Origin: Beijerinckiaceae bacterium
Lineage (GTDB): Bacteria > Pseudomonadota > Alphaproteobacteria > Rhizobiales > Beijerinckiaceae
NCBI GenBank assembly: GCA_947452455.1
Contig: CANGBX010000002.1
Location: 372,001-436,000 of the forward strand
Direction: 5' to 3'
Length of the DNA: 64,000 nucleotides
The notes beneath the pieces were generated by a model. The model ran no database searches and was not told the DNA's origin. It saw only the letters and a program-made list of their open reading frames with translations. The position numbers and the translations under genes are program-made. Each line of letters begins with the position of its first letter. The stretch's first letter is position 1. Positions 6,685-15,464 of this stretch are shown piece after piece.

Positions 6685-7719
6685 ATGCGTTTTAACCGCA
6701 CCGGTCGCGCCGGTTTCCCCAAACCCACACTGCTTGGTCTGGCAGCGCTTGTTGCGCTGGCTTTGGCTGGTTGTTCTCAGGCGCCTGGCAAAAAGACCAA
6801 GGAATTTTTCCCAACCTCCGTCTATGGCGCTGCAAGCCAAAAAGTCGTTGGTGATGGTGAAGCTGTGCCGAAGGGCGGCGGTCGCTACCTCGTCGGCAAG
6901 CCATATACGGTGGCAGGGCGCACCTATACTCCCAAAGAAGTCTCCGCCAATGCATCTCAAGTGGGCAAAGCGAGCTGGTATGGCTCAGCCTTTCATGGTC
7001 GGCGCACGTCTAACGGCGAAGTCTATGATATGCGCTCCGTGACAGCCGCCCACCCGACTTGGCCCTTGCCGAGCTATGTGCGCGTGACAAATGTCACCAA
7101 TGGTCGCTCAATGATCGTGCGCTTGAATGATCGTGGCCCGTTCCATTCAGACCGTATTATGGATGTGTCTTCACGTGTTGCTGATGCTCTCGATTTCAAA
7201 CGCATGGGCACTGCCAATATCAAATTGGACTATATCAAACCTGCTGGTCTGACAGGGTCCGATGACCAGATTTTAATGGCCACTTTACGTGATGATGGAA
7301 AGCCGGCCACACTCGACGGGACGCCTCAGGGCTCACCCGTCATGGTTGCTGAGACGGAAGAGAAACCGGCGCGCGAAGAAAAGACAAACGTTGTCGCATC
7401 GCTCTTTTCGCGTTCTGAAGAACCCAAGCCCGCAGCCCAGCGTGTAGCCACACCTGTGCAAAATGCGGCTGACGCTTTGGAAGACATTGACGACGAAGAT
7501 CTGATCCAAGCCATGCCTGTGCGCCGTCCTGTGGCCATTGGTCTTCTGCCTGGTGCGCGTCCAGCACCCGCCGTTGCTCCCGTACAGCTTGCTCAAGCCT
7601 CAACGCTAGCTCCGGTGTCATCAGGCATGACAACCATTCCCAAAGCTGCTCCCGCAGGTTCGGACGGTTTCATGCCGCTGCCGCCACCACGGCCGACATC
7701 CCTTGGTTTGATCCGTTAA
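6685..7719 (+). CDS. rlpA: RlpA, septal ring lytic transglycosylase / rare lipoprotein A
   Basis: 344 residues from the ATG at 6685; the frame is open upstream to 6472, but only the internal start gives a signal peptide with lipobox LAGC (Cys30). A double-psi beta-barrel domain (about 95-190) has the RlpA pattern ASWYGSAFHGRRTSNGE, RVTNVTNGRSMIVRLNDRGPF and HSDRIMDVSSRVADAL. In studied homologues this domain cleaves naked glycan strands at the septum. The C-terminal 130 residues are Pro/Ala-rich and no SPOR domain is visible, unlike E. coli RlpA. In related genomes a D-Ala-D-Ala carboxypeptidase gene often lies between rlpA and tmk; here it is absent. Confidence 0.9.
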   Translation: MRFNRTGRAGFPKPTLLGLAALVALALAGCSQAPGKKTKEFFPTSVYGAASQKVVGDGEAVPKGGGRYLVGKPYTVAGRTYTPKEVSANASQVGKASWYGSAFHGRRTSNGEVYDMRSVTAAHPTWPLPSYVRVTNVTNGRSMIVRLNDRGPFHSDRIMDVSSRVADALDFKRMGTANIKLDYIKPAGLTGSDDQILMATLRDDGKPATLDGTPQGSPVMVAETEEKPAREEKTNVVASLFSRSEEPKPAAQRVATPVQNAADALEDIDDEDLIQAMPVRRPVAIGLLPGARPAPAVAPVQLAQASTLAPVSSGMTTIPKAAPAGSDGFMPLPPPRPTSLGLIR

Positions 7720-7772
7720 TCGGCGCCAAAGGCCTATTTCCTGTATCTTTCCATGCCTGTAGGCGAGGATAG

Positions 7773-7799
7773 GTGAGGGGAAATCCCCACTTTCCTTTT
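7773..7799 (+). terminator. Possible terminator after rlpA
   Basis: Short imperfect hairpin GTGAGGGG / CCCCAC followed by TTTCCTTTTT, 54 nt after the rlpA stop. The stem is short and bulged, so this is tentative. Confidence 0.35.
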
Positions 7800-7872
7800 T
7801 GTCCGAGGTTCAGCGCTTGGCCTATGCCTCTTTGCGACCTAGGTTCTGCGGGCATGATTCCGAGGGGCTTCT

Positions 7873-8514
7873 TTGAGCAGGCTAGGTCATTTTATCACAT
7901 TTGAAGGCGGCGAGGGCGCGGGTAAGTCGACGCAAGTTGCCCGGCTTGTCGAGCGCCTTCGCGCTTTAGGCCTCGAGGCACTGGCCACGCGCGAGCCGGG
8001 TGGCACGCCCAATGCCGAGGCTTTGCGCAAGGTTTTGCTTGAAGGTCTTGAGGAAAAACTCTCGCCCGCATCAGAGGCGATGATTTTCTCAGCCGCGCGG
8101 GTTGACCATCTCGACAAGCTCATTCGTCCGGCGCTTTCACGCGGCGCCTATGTCATATGCGACCGCTTTGCTGATTCCACGCGCGCCTATCAAGGCGGGG
8201 CATTGACACAAAGCTTTATCGACCAGCTGGAACAACTCGCGGTCGGCGATAACATGCCTGACCTCACTTTCATCCTTGATCTACCAGCCGAAGAGGGGCT
8301 TGCGCGTGCCGATGCGCGCCGTGGCAATGGCAAGGCCGATCGCTTTGAATCCGAGGCGATTGAATTTCACCGCGGCTTGCGCACAGCATTTCTCACCATT
8401 GCCGAAAAGAACCCGCAGCGTTGTGTGGTGATTGATGCGCGCCGGTCTGTTGATGACATTGCTCAAGATATTTGGAGCTGTGTTGAAACGCGCTTCATCG
8501 GAGAGCCTCGCTGA
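7873..8514 (+). CDS. tmk: Thymidylate kinase
   Basis: 213 residues with a TTG start at 7873 (TTG AGC AGG CTA). Makes dTDP from dTMP and ATP for DNA synthesis. Visible motifs: P-loop FEGGEGAGKSTQ (10-21), the DR(Y/F) motif CDRFADSTRAYQGG, DLTFILDLPAEEGLARA, and an Arg-rich lid region. Length is normal for bacterial Tmk. First gene of a compact unit: its TGA shares the A with the ATG of holB. Confidence 0.93.
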   Translation: MSRLGHFITFEGGEGAGKSTQVARLVERLRALGLEALATREPGGTPNAEALRKVLLEGLEEKLSPASEAMIFSAARVDHLDKLIRPALSRGAYVICDRFADSTRAYQGGALTQSFIDQLEQLAVGDNMPDLTFILDLPAEEGLARADARRGNGKADRFESEAIEFHRGLRTAFLTIAEKNPQRCVVIDARRSVDDIAQDIWSCVETRFIGEPR

Positions 8515-9596
8515 TGGCGCGCGCGAAGGATATTGAAGCACCACCTGAAAGCGACCGCTTTTTGGATGCGCCACATCCGCGCGAGACACTCAAGCTCTTC
8601 GGCCATGATCGTGCTCAGGCCCAAATTCTCGATGCTTATCGCGCCGGGCGCTTGCCGCAGGCATGGATCATTGGTGGGCGCGAAGGTATCGGCAAGTCGA
8701 GCCTCGCATGGCAATTCGCGCGCTTCGTCCTCGCCAATCCTGATCCTAGCAAGCCGGCTGTGCAAAATGCCAAGGATCTTTCCGTAGATCCGCAACATCC
8801 AGCTGCCAAACGCATCTCTGCACTGTCTCATGGCGATCTCTTGCTGACGCGGCGCGAATGGGACCCTAAAACCAAAAAACATTTCACGCGCATACGTGCC
8901 GAAGATGTACGCCACTTGATTGATCTCTTTCGTCAGGCTTCAGGTGAAGGTGGTTGGCGGGTTGCCATTCTCGATGCCGCCGATGACCTCAACAAAGAAA
9001 GCGCCAATGCGCTTTTGAAGTTGATTGAAGAACCGCCAGCGCGTTCTCTCTTCTTGCTGATCGCCCATCGTCCGGCAGATATTCTGCCGACCATTCGATC
9101 CCGCGCCCGCATGCTGACCCTTGAGCCCCTCACGGACGCCGATGTTGTTCGCGCCTTGAAAGCGGCGGGCGAGCCTTGGGCGCAGATGAAATCGGTTGAC
9201 CTCGAAGCGGCCGCACTTCGGGCGCAAGGCTCGGTACGTGAGGCCATGAAACTGTTGGATGGTGCAGGGCTAGCTTTGGCGCATCGACTTGATGGTCTCC
9301 TTGCCCATCTTCCGGAGGTTGATTGGCTCGCCGTTCATGATCTGGCCGATACACTCACCGGCCGTGAGGGCCAGGAGGATTTCGAGACGACATTGACCGC
9401 CGTCTTTGACTGGATTGATACGACTGTGCGGGCCTCAGCGGGGGCAGGGGCCGCCCGCCTTGCGCCCTATGCCGAGGTATGGGAGAAGATCGCCGCGTCC
9501 GCGCGGGAAACCGAAGCGTTCAATCTCGACAGACGACCGTTGATCCTGTCGATCTTCGCAGATCTCGCCGCCGCTACGCGCGCCGCTCGCTCCTGA
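8514..9596 (+). CDS. holB: DNA polymerase III subunit delta'
   Basis: 360 residues, starting at the ATG overlapping the tmk stop. An AAA+ clamp-loader subunit: FGHDRAQAQILDAYRAGRLPQAWIIGG at the N-terminus, a P-loop-like GREGIGKSSLAWQFARF, RAEDVRHLIDLF, the Walker B-like region VAILDAADDLN, then SANALLKLIEEPPARSLFLLIAH and the sensor 1 region IRSRARML. Part of the complex that loads the sliding clamp at the replication fork. A 33-nt gap leads to metG on the same strand. Confidence 0.93.
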   Translation: MARAKDIEAPPESDRFLDAPHPRETLKLFGHDRAQAQILDAYRAGRLPQAWIIGGREGIGKSSLAWQFARFVLANPDPSKPAVQNAKDLSVDPQHPAAKRISALSHGDLLLTRREWDPKTKKHFTRIRAEDVRHLIDLFRQASGEGGWRVAILDAADDLNKESANALLKLIEEPPARSLFLLIAHRPADILPTIRSRARMLTLEPLTDADVVRALKAAGEPWAQMKSVDLEAAALRAQGSVREAMKLLDGAGLALAHRLDGLLAHLPEVDWLAVHDLADTLTGREGQEDFETTLTAVFDWIDTTVRASAGAGAARLAPYAEVWEKIAASARETEAFNLDRRPLILSIFADLAAATRAARS

Positions 9597-9629
9597 GCCA
9601 CGCGAATAGGATTCGACAGGGATTTTGAG

Positions 9630-11186
9630 ATGGCCGCGCGCCAGACGTTCTACATCACAACCGCCATCCCTTACGCCAATGGTGCGCCTCATATCGGCCA
9701 TGCCTATGAGCGCATCGCGACCGATGCGATAGCCCGATTCCATCGTCTCGATGGCAAGGACGTGCTCTTTGTCACCGGCATGGATGAGCATGGTCTGAAG
9801 ATGCAGCAGACAGCGGCGCGTGAGGGCCTCACGCCCCAAGCCTTGGCTGATCGCACAGCTGCGCAATTTGAAGCCATGGGTGAAAAACTCAATGCGCGTG
9901 CCGATGATATTGTGCGCACCACGCAAGAACGGCACAAAAAGTCTGTTCAGGAAATCTGGAACCGTATGCTCGCCAAGGGAGATATTTATCTCGATAAATA
10001 TGAAGGCTGGTATTCGGTTCGCGACGAAGCTTATTACGATGAAAGCGAATTGACCGAGCGCGACGGACAACGTTTTGCCCCTACAGGCACGCCCGTTGAA
10101 TGGGTGAAAGAAGAAAGCTATTTCTTCAAACTTTCAGCCTATGGCGACAAGCTATTGGCGCATTATGATGATCATCCGAACTTCATCACGCCTGAAAAGT
10201 ACAAAAACGAGATTGTCGCCTTTGTGAAGCGCGGTCTGAATGATCTGTCCATCAGTCGCACGACATTCGATTGGGGCATTCCTGTGCCCAATGATCCCAA
10301 ACACGTCATGTATGTTTGGGTGGATGCGCTGACCAATTATATTACGGCAACCGGCTTTCCTGATCTCTCGGGACCAAGAGGTAAATATTGGCCTTGCGAT
10401 GCGCATGTCATTGGCAAAGACATTACGCGTTTCCATGCTATTTTCTGGCCTGCTTTTTTGATGTCAGCCGATCTGCCTTTGCCCAACCAAATTGTCGTGC
10501 ATGGTTTTCTCTTCAATCGCGGAGAGAAAATGTCCAAGTCGGTCGGCAATGTCATTGATCCGTTCACACTGGCTAATCATTATGGCGTCGACCAGATGCG
10601 TTATTTCTTTTTGCGCGAAGTGCCTTTCGGACAGGACGGCAATTATTCGCATGAAGCCATTGTCAATCGCATCAATGCTGATCTGGCCAATGACATTGGC
10701 AATTTGGCACAGCGTTCCTTGTCGATGATCAATAAGAATTGCGAGGCAAAGGTCCCCGCGCATGGTGATTTCACCGACGCGGACAATGCCATACTCTCGC
10801 AGGCTGATGCACTGGCTGACAAGTCACGCGTCGCTATGCAGGATTATGCGCTGCATACAATGCTGTCTGAGATTTGGTCTGTTGTGGCAGAAGCCAATCG
10901 CTATTTTGCAAGCGAAGAACCCTGGATCAAGCGCAAGTCTGATCCGGCTCGTATGGAAACCATTCTCTATGTGACAGCTGAAGTTCTGCGTAATCTTGCT
11001 CTGATGGCGCAGCCTGTCATTCCTACCGCATCAGAAAAGCTGCTGGACCTTCTTGGTGTTGCCAAAGATGCGCGCGAATTTACACATGTGGGTGCAAAGC
11101 ATCGTCTTGTGTCCGGCGCAGCTCTGCCGGCCCCCGCGCCGATTTTCCCACGTTATGTCGAAACTGAAGGCGAGGCCAAGGCCTGA
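9630..11186 (+). CDS. metG: Methionyl-tRNA synthetase
   Basis: 518 residues. Class I synthetase: HIGH motif at 21-24 ([14 protein letters not shown]) and KMSKS at about 298-302 ([12 protein letters not shown]). The four-cysteine zinc knuckle of the E. coli type is absent and there is no C-terminal EMAP-II-like domain, so this is the short alphaproteobacterial MetRS form. Charges tRNA-Met in the cytosol. Its TGA overlaps the ATG of tatD by one base. Confidence 0.96.
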   Translation: MAARQTFYITTAIPYANGAPHIGHAYERIATDAIARFHRLDGKDVLFVTGMDEHGLKMQQTAAREGLTPQALADRTAAQFEAMGEKLNARADDIVRTTQERHKKSVQEIWNRMLAKGDIYLDKYEGWYSVRDEAYYDESELTERDGQRFAPTGTPVEWVKEESYFFKLSAYGDKLLAHYDDHPNFITPEKYKNEIVAFVKRGLNDLSISRTTFDWGIPVPNDPKHVMYVWVDALTNYITATGFPDLSGPRGKYWPCDAHVIGKDITRFHAIFWPAFLMSADLPLPNQIVVHGFLFNRGEKMSKSVGNVIDPFTLANHYGVDQMRYFFLREVPFGQDGNYSHEAIVNRINADLANDIGNLAQRSLSMINKNCEAKVPAHGDFTDADNAILSQADALADKSRVAMQDYALHTMLSEIWSVVAEANRYFASEEPWIKRKSDPARMETILYVTAEVLRNLALMAQPVIPTASEKLLDLLGVAKDAREFTHVGAKHRLVSGAALPAPAPIFPRYVETEGEAKA

Positions 11187-11971
11187 TGCTGATCGACACT
11201 CATTGTCATTTGGACTTTCCTGATTTCGCCGAAGAACGCGATACCATCGTCGCGCGCGCCAAAGCCGCAGGCATTGGCCGGATGATCACCATCTCGACCT
11301 TTGTCTCGCGCTATGATCGTTATCGCGAAATTGCGGAAGCCTATGACAATGTCTGGTTCACCATTGGCACGCATCCCCATCAAGCTCATGAAGAGCCGGA
11401 AGCTAGCGTCGAACAATTGGTGCAATTGAGCAAGCATCCACGCTGCATCGGCATAGGTGAAGCCGGTCTCGATTATCACTATGATAAAGCGCCGCGCGAG
11501 ACAGCGGCTCGCGTCTTCCGTACCCATATTGCTGCGGCTCGTGAGACGGGCCTGCCGCTCATCATTCATGCACGTGATGCGGATGAAGATGTCGCCCGGA
11601 TCTTGCGTGAGGAAATGGGGAAGGGGGCCTTCAAAGCGCTCCTGCATTGTTTCACCGCCTCGCGCATGCTGGCTGAGACAGGGCTGGAGCTCGGTCTCTA
11701 TGTCTCTTTCTCGGGCGTTGTGACGTTCAAAAATTCAGAAGAGCTGCGCGCCATTGCCAAAGATGTGCCGCTGGATCGTATTCTGATTGAGACGGATGCG
11801 CCTTTCCTGGCGCCAGTCCCATATCGCGGCAAGCGCAATGAACCCGCTTATGTTGCCGCAACGGCCGCGGTTCTTGCTGGGGTCAAAGGCATCAGCATAG
11901 ATGACATGGGCGCCGCGACAACGCAGAATGCGCTTCGTCTCTTTTCGAAAATGCCGCCGCTCAATTCATGA
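11186..11971 (+). CDS. tatD: TatD family hydrolase
   Basis: 261 residues. TIM-barrel metal-dependent hydrolase: metal ligands in the N-terminal IDTHCHLDFPDF, then IGEAGLDYHYD (Glu ligand), LPLIIHARDADED, LLHCFTAS, and ILIETDAPFLAP near the C-terminus. TatD proteins are 3'-5' DNA exonucleases or deoxyribonucleases. Located between metG and a PhnP-like metallo-beta-lactamase gene, a conserved order. It overlaps the next gene by ATGA. Confidence 0.93.
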   Translation: MLIDTHCHLDFPDFAEERDTIVARAKAAGIGRMITISTFVSRYDRYREIAEAYDNVWFTIGTHPHQAHEEPEASVEQLVQLSKHPRCIGIGEAGLDYHYDKAPRETAARVFRTHIAAARETGLPLIIHARDADEDVARILREEMGKGAFKALLHCFTASRMLAETGLELGLYVSFSGVVTFKNSEELRAIAKDVPLDRILIETDAPFLAPVPYRGKRNEPAYVAATAAVLAGVKGISIDDMGAATTQNALRLFSKMPPLNS

Positions 11972-12762
11972 CGTCTCAGATCACCATTCTCGGTTGTGGC
12001 TCCTCCGGCGGCGTTCCGCGGGTTGGTGGTGACTGGGGAGCTTGTGATCCCACAAACCCGAAAAATCGTCGCCGGCGCTGCTCCATACTGGTCGAGCGTT
12101 TCTCAGGGGAGGAGCGCACGGTTGTGCTCGTCGATACGTCGCCTGATCTTCGCGAACAATTGCTGATGACAGGCACGACCCGGCTGGATGGGATTCTCAT
12201 GACCCATGCCCATGCCGACCATGTCCATGGCATTGATGATGTGCGCCCTCTGGTCATCAAGATGAAGCGGCGGATCGGCGTCTATATGGATGTGCCAACT
12301 GACGATCTCGTGCGAAGCCGGTTTGACTATATTTTTGAGACGCCGGAGGGGAGCAATTACCCGCCCTTGCTAGATCCCTATCGCCTGACTTCAGGGCAGC
12401 CATGCTCCATTTCAGGGCCGGGAGGGGCGGTGGAAGCCCTGCCATTCCGGCTTGAGCATGGTGAAATGGATGCACTCGGGTTCCGCTTCGGGGATGTTGC
12501 CTATACGCCAGACATCAATGCCGTGCCCGAGGAAAGCTATGAGGCCCTGCGCGGCCTCGATATCTGGATCATCGACGCCTTGCGCTATACCAGCCACCCG
12601 AGCCATCTCACTGTCGAAGAGGCTCTGGCCCTGATCCGCGATCTGAAGCCCAAGCGCGCCATTCTGACCAATCTGCATACGGATCTCGATTTTGAGCGCC
12701 TAAGGTCCGAACTGCCCAAAGGGGTCGAGCCCGCCTATGACGGGATGCAGATTAGATTTTGA
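11968..12762 (+). CDS. MBL fold metallohydrolase (PhnP-like)
   Basis: 264 residues starting inside the tatD stop (ATGA). The metal-binding signature THAHADHVHGIDD gives HxHxDH at 80-85. The N-terminal ILGCGSSGGVPRVGGDWGACDP resembles the metal-binding entry of PhnP-type phosphodiesterases, and further ligand regions are LEHGEMDALGFRFG, YTPD, and the C-terminal HPSHLTVEEA and LTNLHTDLDF. Such proteins in this genomic position act as cyclic phosphodiesterases or nucleases of uncertain substrate. Last gene of the tmk-holB-metG-tatD unit. Confidence 0.88.
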   Translation: MTSQITILGCGSSGGVPRVGGDWGACDPTNPKNRRRRCSILVERFSGEERTVVLVDTSPDLREQLLMTGTTRLDGILMTHAHADHVHGIDDVRPLVIKMKRRIGVYMDVPTDDLVRSRFDYIFETPEGSNYPPLLDPYRLTSGQPCSISGPGGAVEALPFRLEHGEMDALGFRFGDVAYTPDINAVPEESYEALRGLDIWIIDALRYTSHPSHLTVEEALALIRDLKPKRAILTNLHTDLDFERLRSELPKGVEPAYDGMQIRF

Positions 12763-12844
12763 TCCTCTCGCAATTGCGCACCAGACCGCCTAATATGGTC
12801 CTGCTTCACAGAAGGAACCCCATCGAGGGGTCGCTGATTCCTGC

Positions 12845-14140
12845 TTGTTAGAATTGTTGGTGGCTGCGCTCCTGATCGCGCTCAACGGCGTTTTCGCTCT
12901 TTCCGAACTCGCCCTTGTGTCCTCTCGTCCCGCGCGTCTCAAGACGATGGCCGAGGCGGGGCAAAGCGGTGCCCGGACGGCTCTGGATCTGGCTGAAAAT
13001 CCCGGAAAATTCCTATCAACCGTCCAGATCGGCATCACGCTCATCGGCATTTTGGCCGGCGCCTTTTCCGGCGCAGCACTGGGCGCTGATCTTTCAGCCG
13101 CTCTCAAAGACACACGCCTTCCGCCGGCCTTGGTCGAGCCCATCGGCTATGGGCTTGTGATCGGCATGATCACTTATTTGTCGGTGGTTATCGGTGAGCT
13201 CGTCCCAAAACAATTGGCCTTGCGTAACCCTGAATCTATAGCCTGTTTTGTGGCTCCTATCATGCTTTGGCTCTCGCGCTTGGCAGCACCCATTGTCTGG
13301 CTTTTGGATCGTTCTTCACACCTGATTTTCTTTCTTCTTGGTCTCAAGCAGCCGCCGCAAAGCGCTGTGACTGAAGAAGAAATCAAGAACATGGTAGAAG
13401 AGGCGACTTCGGCTGGTATTATCGAGGTTGACGAGCACCGGATGATCTCCGGCGTCCTGCGTCTGGGAGACCGGGCCGTGCGCGCCGTCATGACCCCACG
13501 CACGGATGTGGACTGGATTGATCTGGGTGATGAACCCGACCAGATCCGCCAGAAAATTTCAGACAGCAGTCATTCAAGACTGCCAGTTGGCGAAGGTTCG
13601 GCGGATAATATTCTGGGCATCATCCACCTGCGGGAATTATTGCCGGCTGCGATGGCAGGTGAAGCCTTGGATCTGCGCCGTTACATTCGCCAAGCGCCCG
13701 TCGTGCCGGATCAAATTGATGCCCTCGAGGCTCTAGGCGTGCTTCGCGAAGCCGCCATACCCATGGCGTTGGTCCATGATGAATATGGCCATTTCGAAGG
13801 GCTGGTGACGCCAGCTGATATTCTGGACGCCATTGCGGGAGCCTTTAAGTCGGATGAGGGTGCAACTGAGCCCGAAGCAATCCAGCGCGAGGATGGCTCA
13901 TGGCTTTTGGCTGGATGGATGCCAGTCGATGAAATGTCTGATCAGCTGGGCATTAATCTGCCGCGCTCCCGTGACTATGAAACGGTAGCTGGTCTGATCA
14001 TCGATAAACTGCATCATTTGCCAGCCACGGGCGAATATATCGAGACACTTGGCTGGCGTTTCGAAGTCGTCGACTTGGATGGTCGTCGCATCGATAAAGT
14101 GCTCGCACGCAAACTCGCCGAAGAAGATCAAGACGGCTGA
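12845..14140 (+). CDS. Hemolysin/CNNM-CorC family membrane protein
   Basis: 431 residues with a TTG start (TTG TTA GAA TTG). An N-terminal DUF21/CNNM domain of about 190 residues has four hydrophobic segments (LLVAALLIALNGVFALSELAL; STVQIGITLIGILAGAF; IGYGLVIGMITYLSVVIGELVPKQLAL; a helix near ACFVAPIMLWLSRLAAPI). Then two CBS domains (VMTPRTDVDWIDL; AIPMALVHDEYGHFEGLVTPADIL) and a C-terminal CorC_HlyC domain (DGSWLLAGWMPVDEM). Family members are linked to magnesium/cobalt efflux, though the HlyC/hemolysin name persists. Separate from the upstream unit by an 82-nt gap. Confidence 0.9.
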   Translation: MLELLVAALLIALNGVFALSELALVSSRPARLKTMAEAGQSGARTALDLAENPGKFLSTVQIGITLIGILAGAFSGAALGADLSAALKDTRLPPALVEPIGYGLVIGMITYLSVVIGELVPKQLALRNPESIACFVAPIMLWLSRLAAPIVWLLDRSSHLIFFLLGLKQPPQSAVTEEEIKNMVEEATSAGIIEVDEHRMISGVLRLGDRAVRAVMTPRTDVDWIDLGDEPDQIRQKISDSSHSRLPVGEGSADNILGIIHLRELLPAAMAGEALDLRRYIRQAPVVPDQIDALEALGVLREAAIPMALVHDEYGHFEGLVTPADILDAIAGAFKSDEGATEPEAIQREDGSWLLAGWMPVDEMSDQLGINLPRSRDYETVAGLIIDKLHHLPATGEYIETLGWRFEVVDLDGRRIDKVLARKLAEEDQDG

Positions 14141-14668
14141 TATCTTTATGCAGGAGCATCTTAGATCTAATGGTTTCTATTATAATATAGTTCCATAATA
14201 CATCTTATGCGTTTTATAGATGAGGTTTTGAGTTATCTTCCCGCACAGGAAAAACTAGAAACTTCTGTCGAGGAAAAGGCTTGATCCACAAAGAGACAAT
14301 GCTGCCATGGGCTCGTTTGGATCTGAATTGGTGGATGTAACCAGAGAGATTTCTGAGGCCTGCAAAATAGTTGCACTGCAACAAGAAAACGGGAACGCGT
14401 TCGGCAACTGAATAACTGATTCACGTCCGCCAAATAGGCACAAGCCACGTCAAGTCTTTTTTACTCGCCCTGTTGAAAAGTCGTAGCCTAGACGTATCAA
14501 TACTGCTACATTCATTCATGGTGCGCGCATCCCATGTGAAAAAGCGAGCGTTAGGCGTATGCCAAATGTTCGAAACCGGTCCGGGGCACCTCCTGACCGG
14601 GTTGTTTCGTTTGAGTAATCAGGCGGACACAGGACAGGTAGCCATTTGGCGGAGACGAGCAGGTAGAC
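14141..14668. other. Noncoding stretch between the CNNM gene and the cold-shock gene
   Basis: About 530 nt with no conserved gene. The first 80 nt are very AT-rich and hold a perfect TATAAT at 14181-14186, without a good -35 box. A 25-codon ORF follows (14207-14284, MRFIDEVLSYLPAQEKLE...) with no clear ribosome site; I do not call it. A GAACGCGTTC palindrome lies near 14393-14402. The last 100 nt before the cold-shock start contain an imperfect hairpin (14574-14603) and are likely its mRNA leader. Confidence 0.6.
14574..14603 (+). promoter_or_regulatory. Hairpin in the leader of the cold-shock gene
   Basis: AACCGGTC pairs with GACCGGGTT (one bulge) around a 13-nt loop, 65 nt upstream of the start codon. 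Cold-shock genes commonly have structured leaders; whether this one acts as such is inference. Confidence 0.35.
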
Positions 14669-15379
14669 ATGAGCAAAGGTAAAGATTTCCGAGGCCCAAG
14701 AAAGCGTGGCTTCGATGATGATGGCCCGATGGGTTACGAGCCGCGCAACAACCGCCCGTCCCGCTCCTACGGCGCTCCGCAATTTGATGCTCCCCCGATG
14801 GGTGATTTCGGCGGCGGTGCTGGTGGCGGTTTTGCCCAGCGCGGCGGCCCCTCAGCTTCGGGCCCCGCTCCCTCCGGCGACCCAGTCGACGCCACCGTGA
14901 AATGGTTCAAGGGCGACAAGGGTTTTGGCTTTGTCGAACTCGGCAATGGTACCGGTGATGCCTTCTTGCACATTGGCGCTCTGCAATCTGCTGGCTATGA
15001 GACGGTTCCTCCGGGCGCCAAACTCAAAGTGCTCGTCGGTTCGGGCATGAAGGGTGCGCAGGTGACGCGCGTTCTCGAAGTCGACACCTCGACAGCTACA
15101 GAACAGCGTCCGCGCTCTTTCGATGCGCCTCGTGGCCCGGCTCCGCGCCGTATGCCTGACCCGTCAACCGCGACGGAAATGGGTGGCACGGTGAAGTGGT
15201 TCGATGACACCAAGGGCTTCGGCTTTGTGGCATCGAGCGACGGCGGCAAGGATGTGTTCGTGCACATCTCCATTCTGCGCCCGAGCGGCATTGCCCATCT
15301 GCCGGAAGGCCAGGCGGTTGTGATGCGCGTTGTCGAGACGCCGAAGGGCCGTGAAGCCGTTTCGATCGATCTCGCTTAA
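14669..15379 (+). CDS. Cold-shock protein with two CSD domains
   Basis: 236 residues. The first 70 residues are a Gly/Pro/Arg-rich disordered region (KGKDFRGPRKRGFDDDGPMG). Two cold-shock domains follow, each with the RNP motifs: about 72-143 (ATVKWFKGDKGFGFVEL, DAFLHIGAL) and about 170-236 (GTVKWFDDTKGFGFVASS, DVFVHISIL). Tandem-CSD proteins are typical of alphaproteobacteria; they bind single-stranded RNA or DNA and act as RNA chaperones, and some affect stationary-phase survival. Preceded by a long leader and followed by two terminators. Confidence 0.93.
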   Translation: MSKGKDFRGPRKRGFDDDGPMGYEPRNNRPSRSYGAPQFDAPPMGDFGGGAGGGFAQRGGPSASGPAPSGDPVDATVKWFKGDKGFGFVELGNGTGDAFLHIGALQSAGYETVPPGAKLKVLVGSGMKGAQVTRVLEVDTSTATEQRPRSFDAPRGPAPRRMPDPSTATEMGGTVKWFDDTKGFGFVASSDGGKDVFVHISILRPSGIAHLPEGQAVVMRVVETPKGREAVSIDLA

Positions 15380-15396
15380 GCGCAGATTCCATTCAG

Positions 15397-15422
15397 AGCC
15401 GGATCGTCAGATCCGGCTTTTA
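15397..15422 (+). terminator. Terminator 1 after the cold-shock gene
   Basis: Perfect 9-bp stem AGCCGGATC / GATCCGGCT with a GTCA loop followed by TTTTA, 17 nt after the stop. Confidence 0.8.
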
Positions 15423-15450
15423 AGGCGCTTCATTTGAAGCGCCTTTTTCA
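15422..15450 (+). terminator. Terminator 2 after the cold-shock gene
   Basis: AAGGCGCTTC / GAAGCGCCTT, 10 bp with a four-base loop, then TTTTTC. It directly follows terminator 1 and ends just before the mazG start. Confidence 0.85.
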
Positions 15451-15464
15451 TTTCAGGACATCAC

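Noticed and set aside
14207-14284. 25-codon ORF after a perfect TATAAT
   Set aside because: No ribosome site and no recognisable homology; kept only as an observation.
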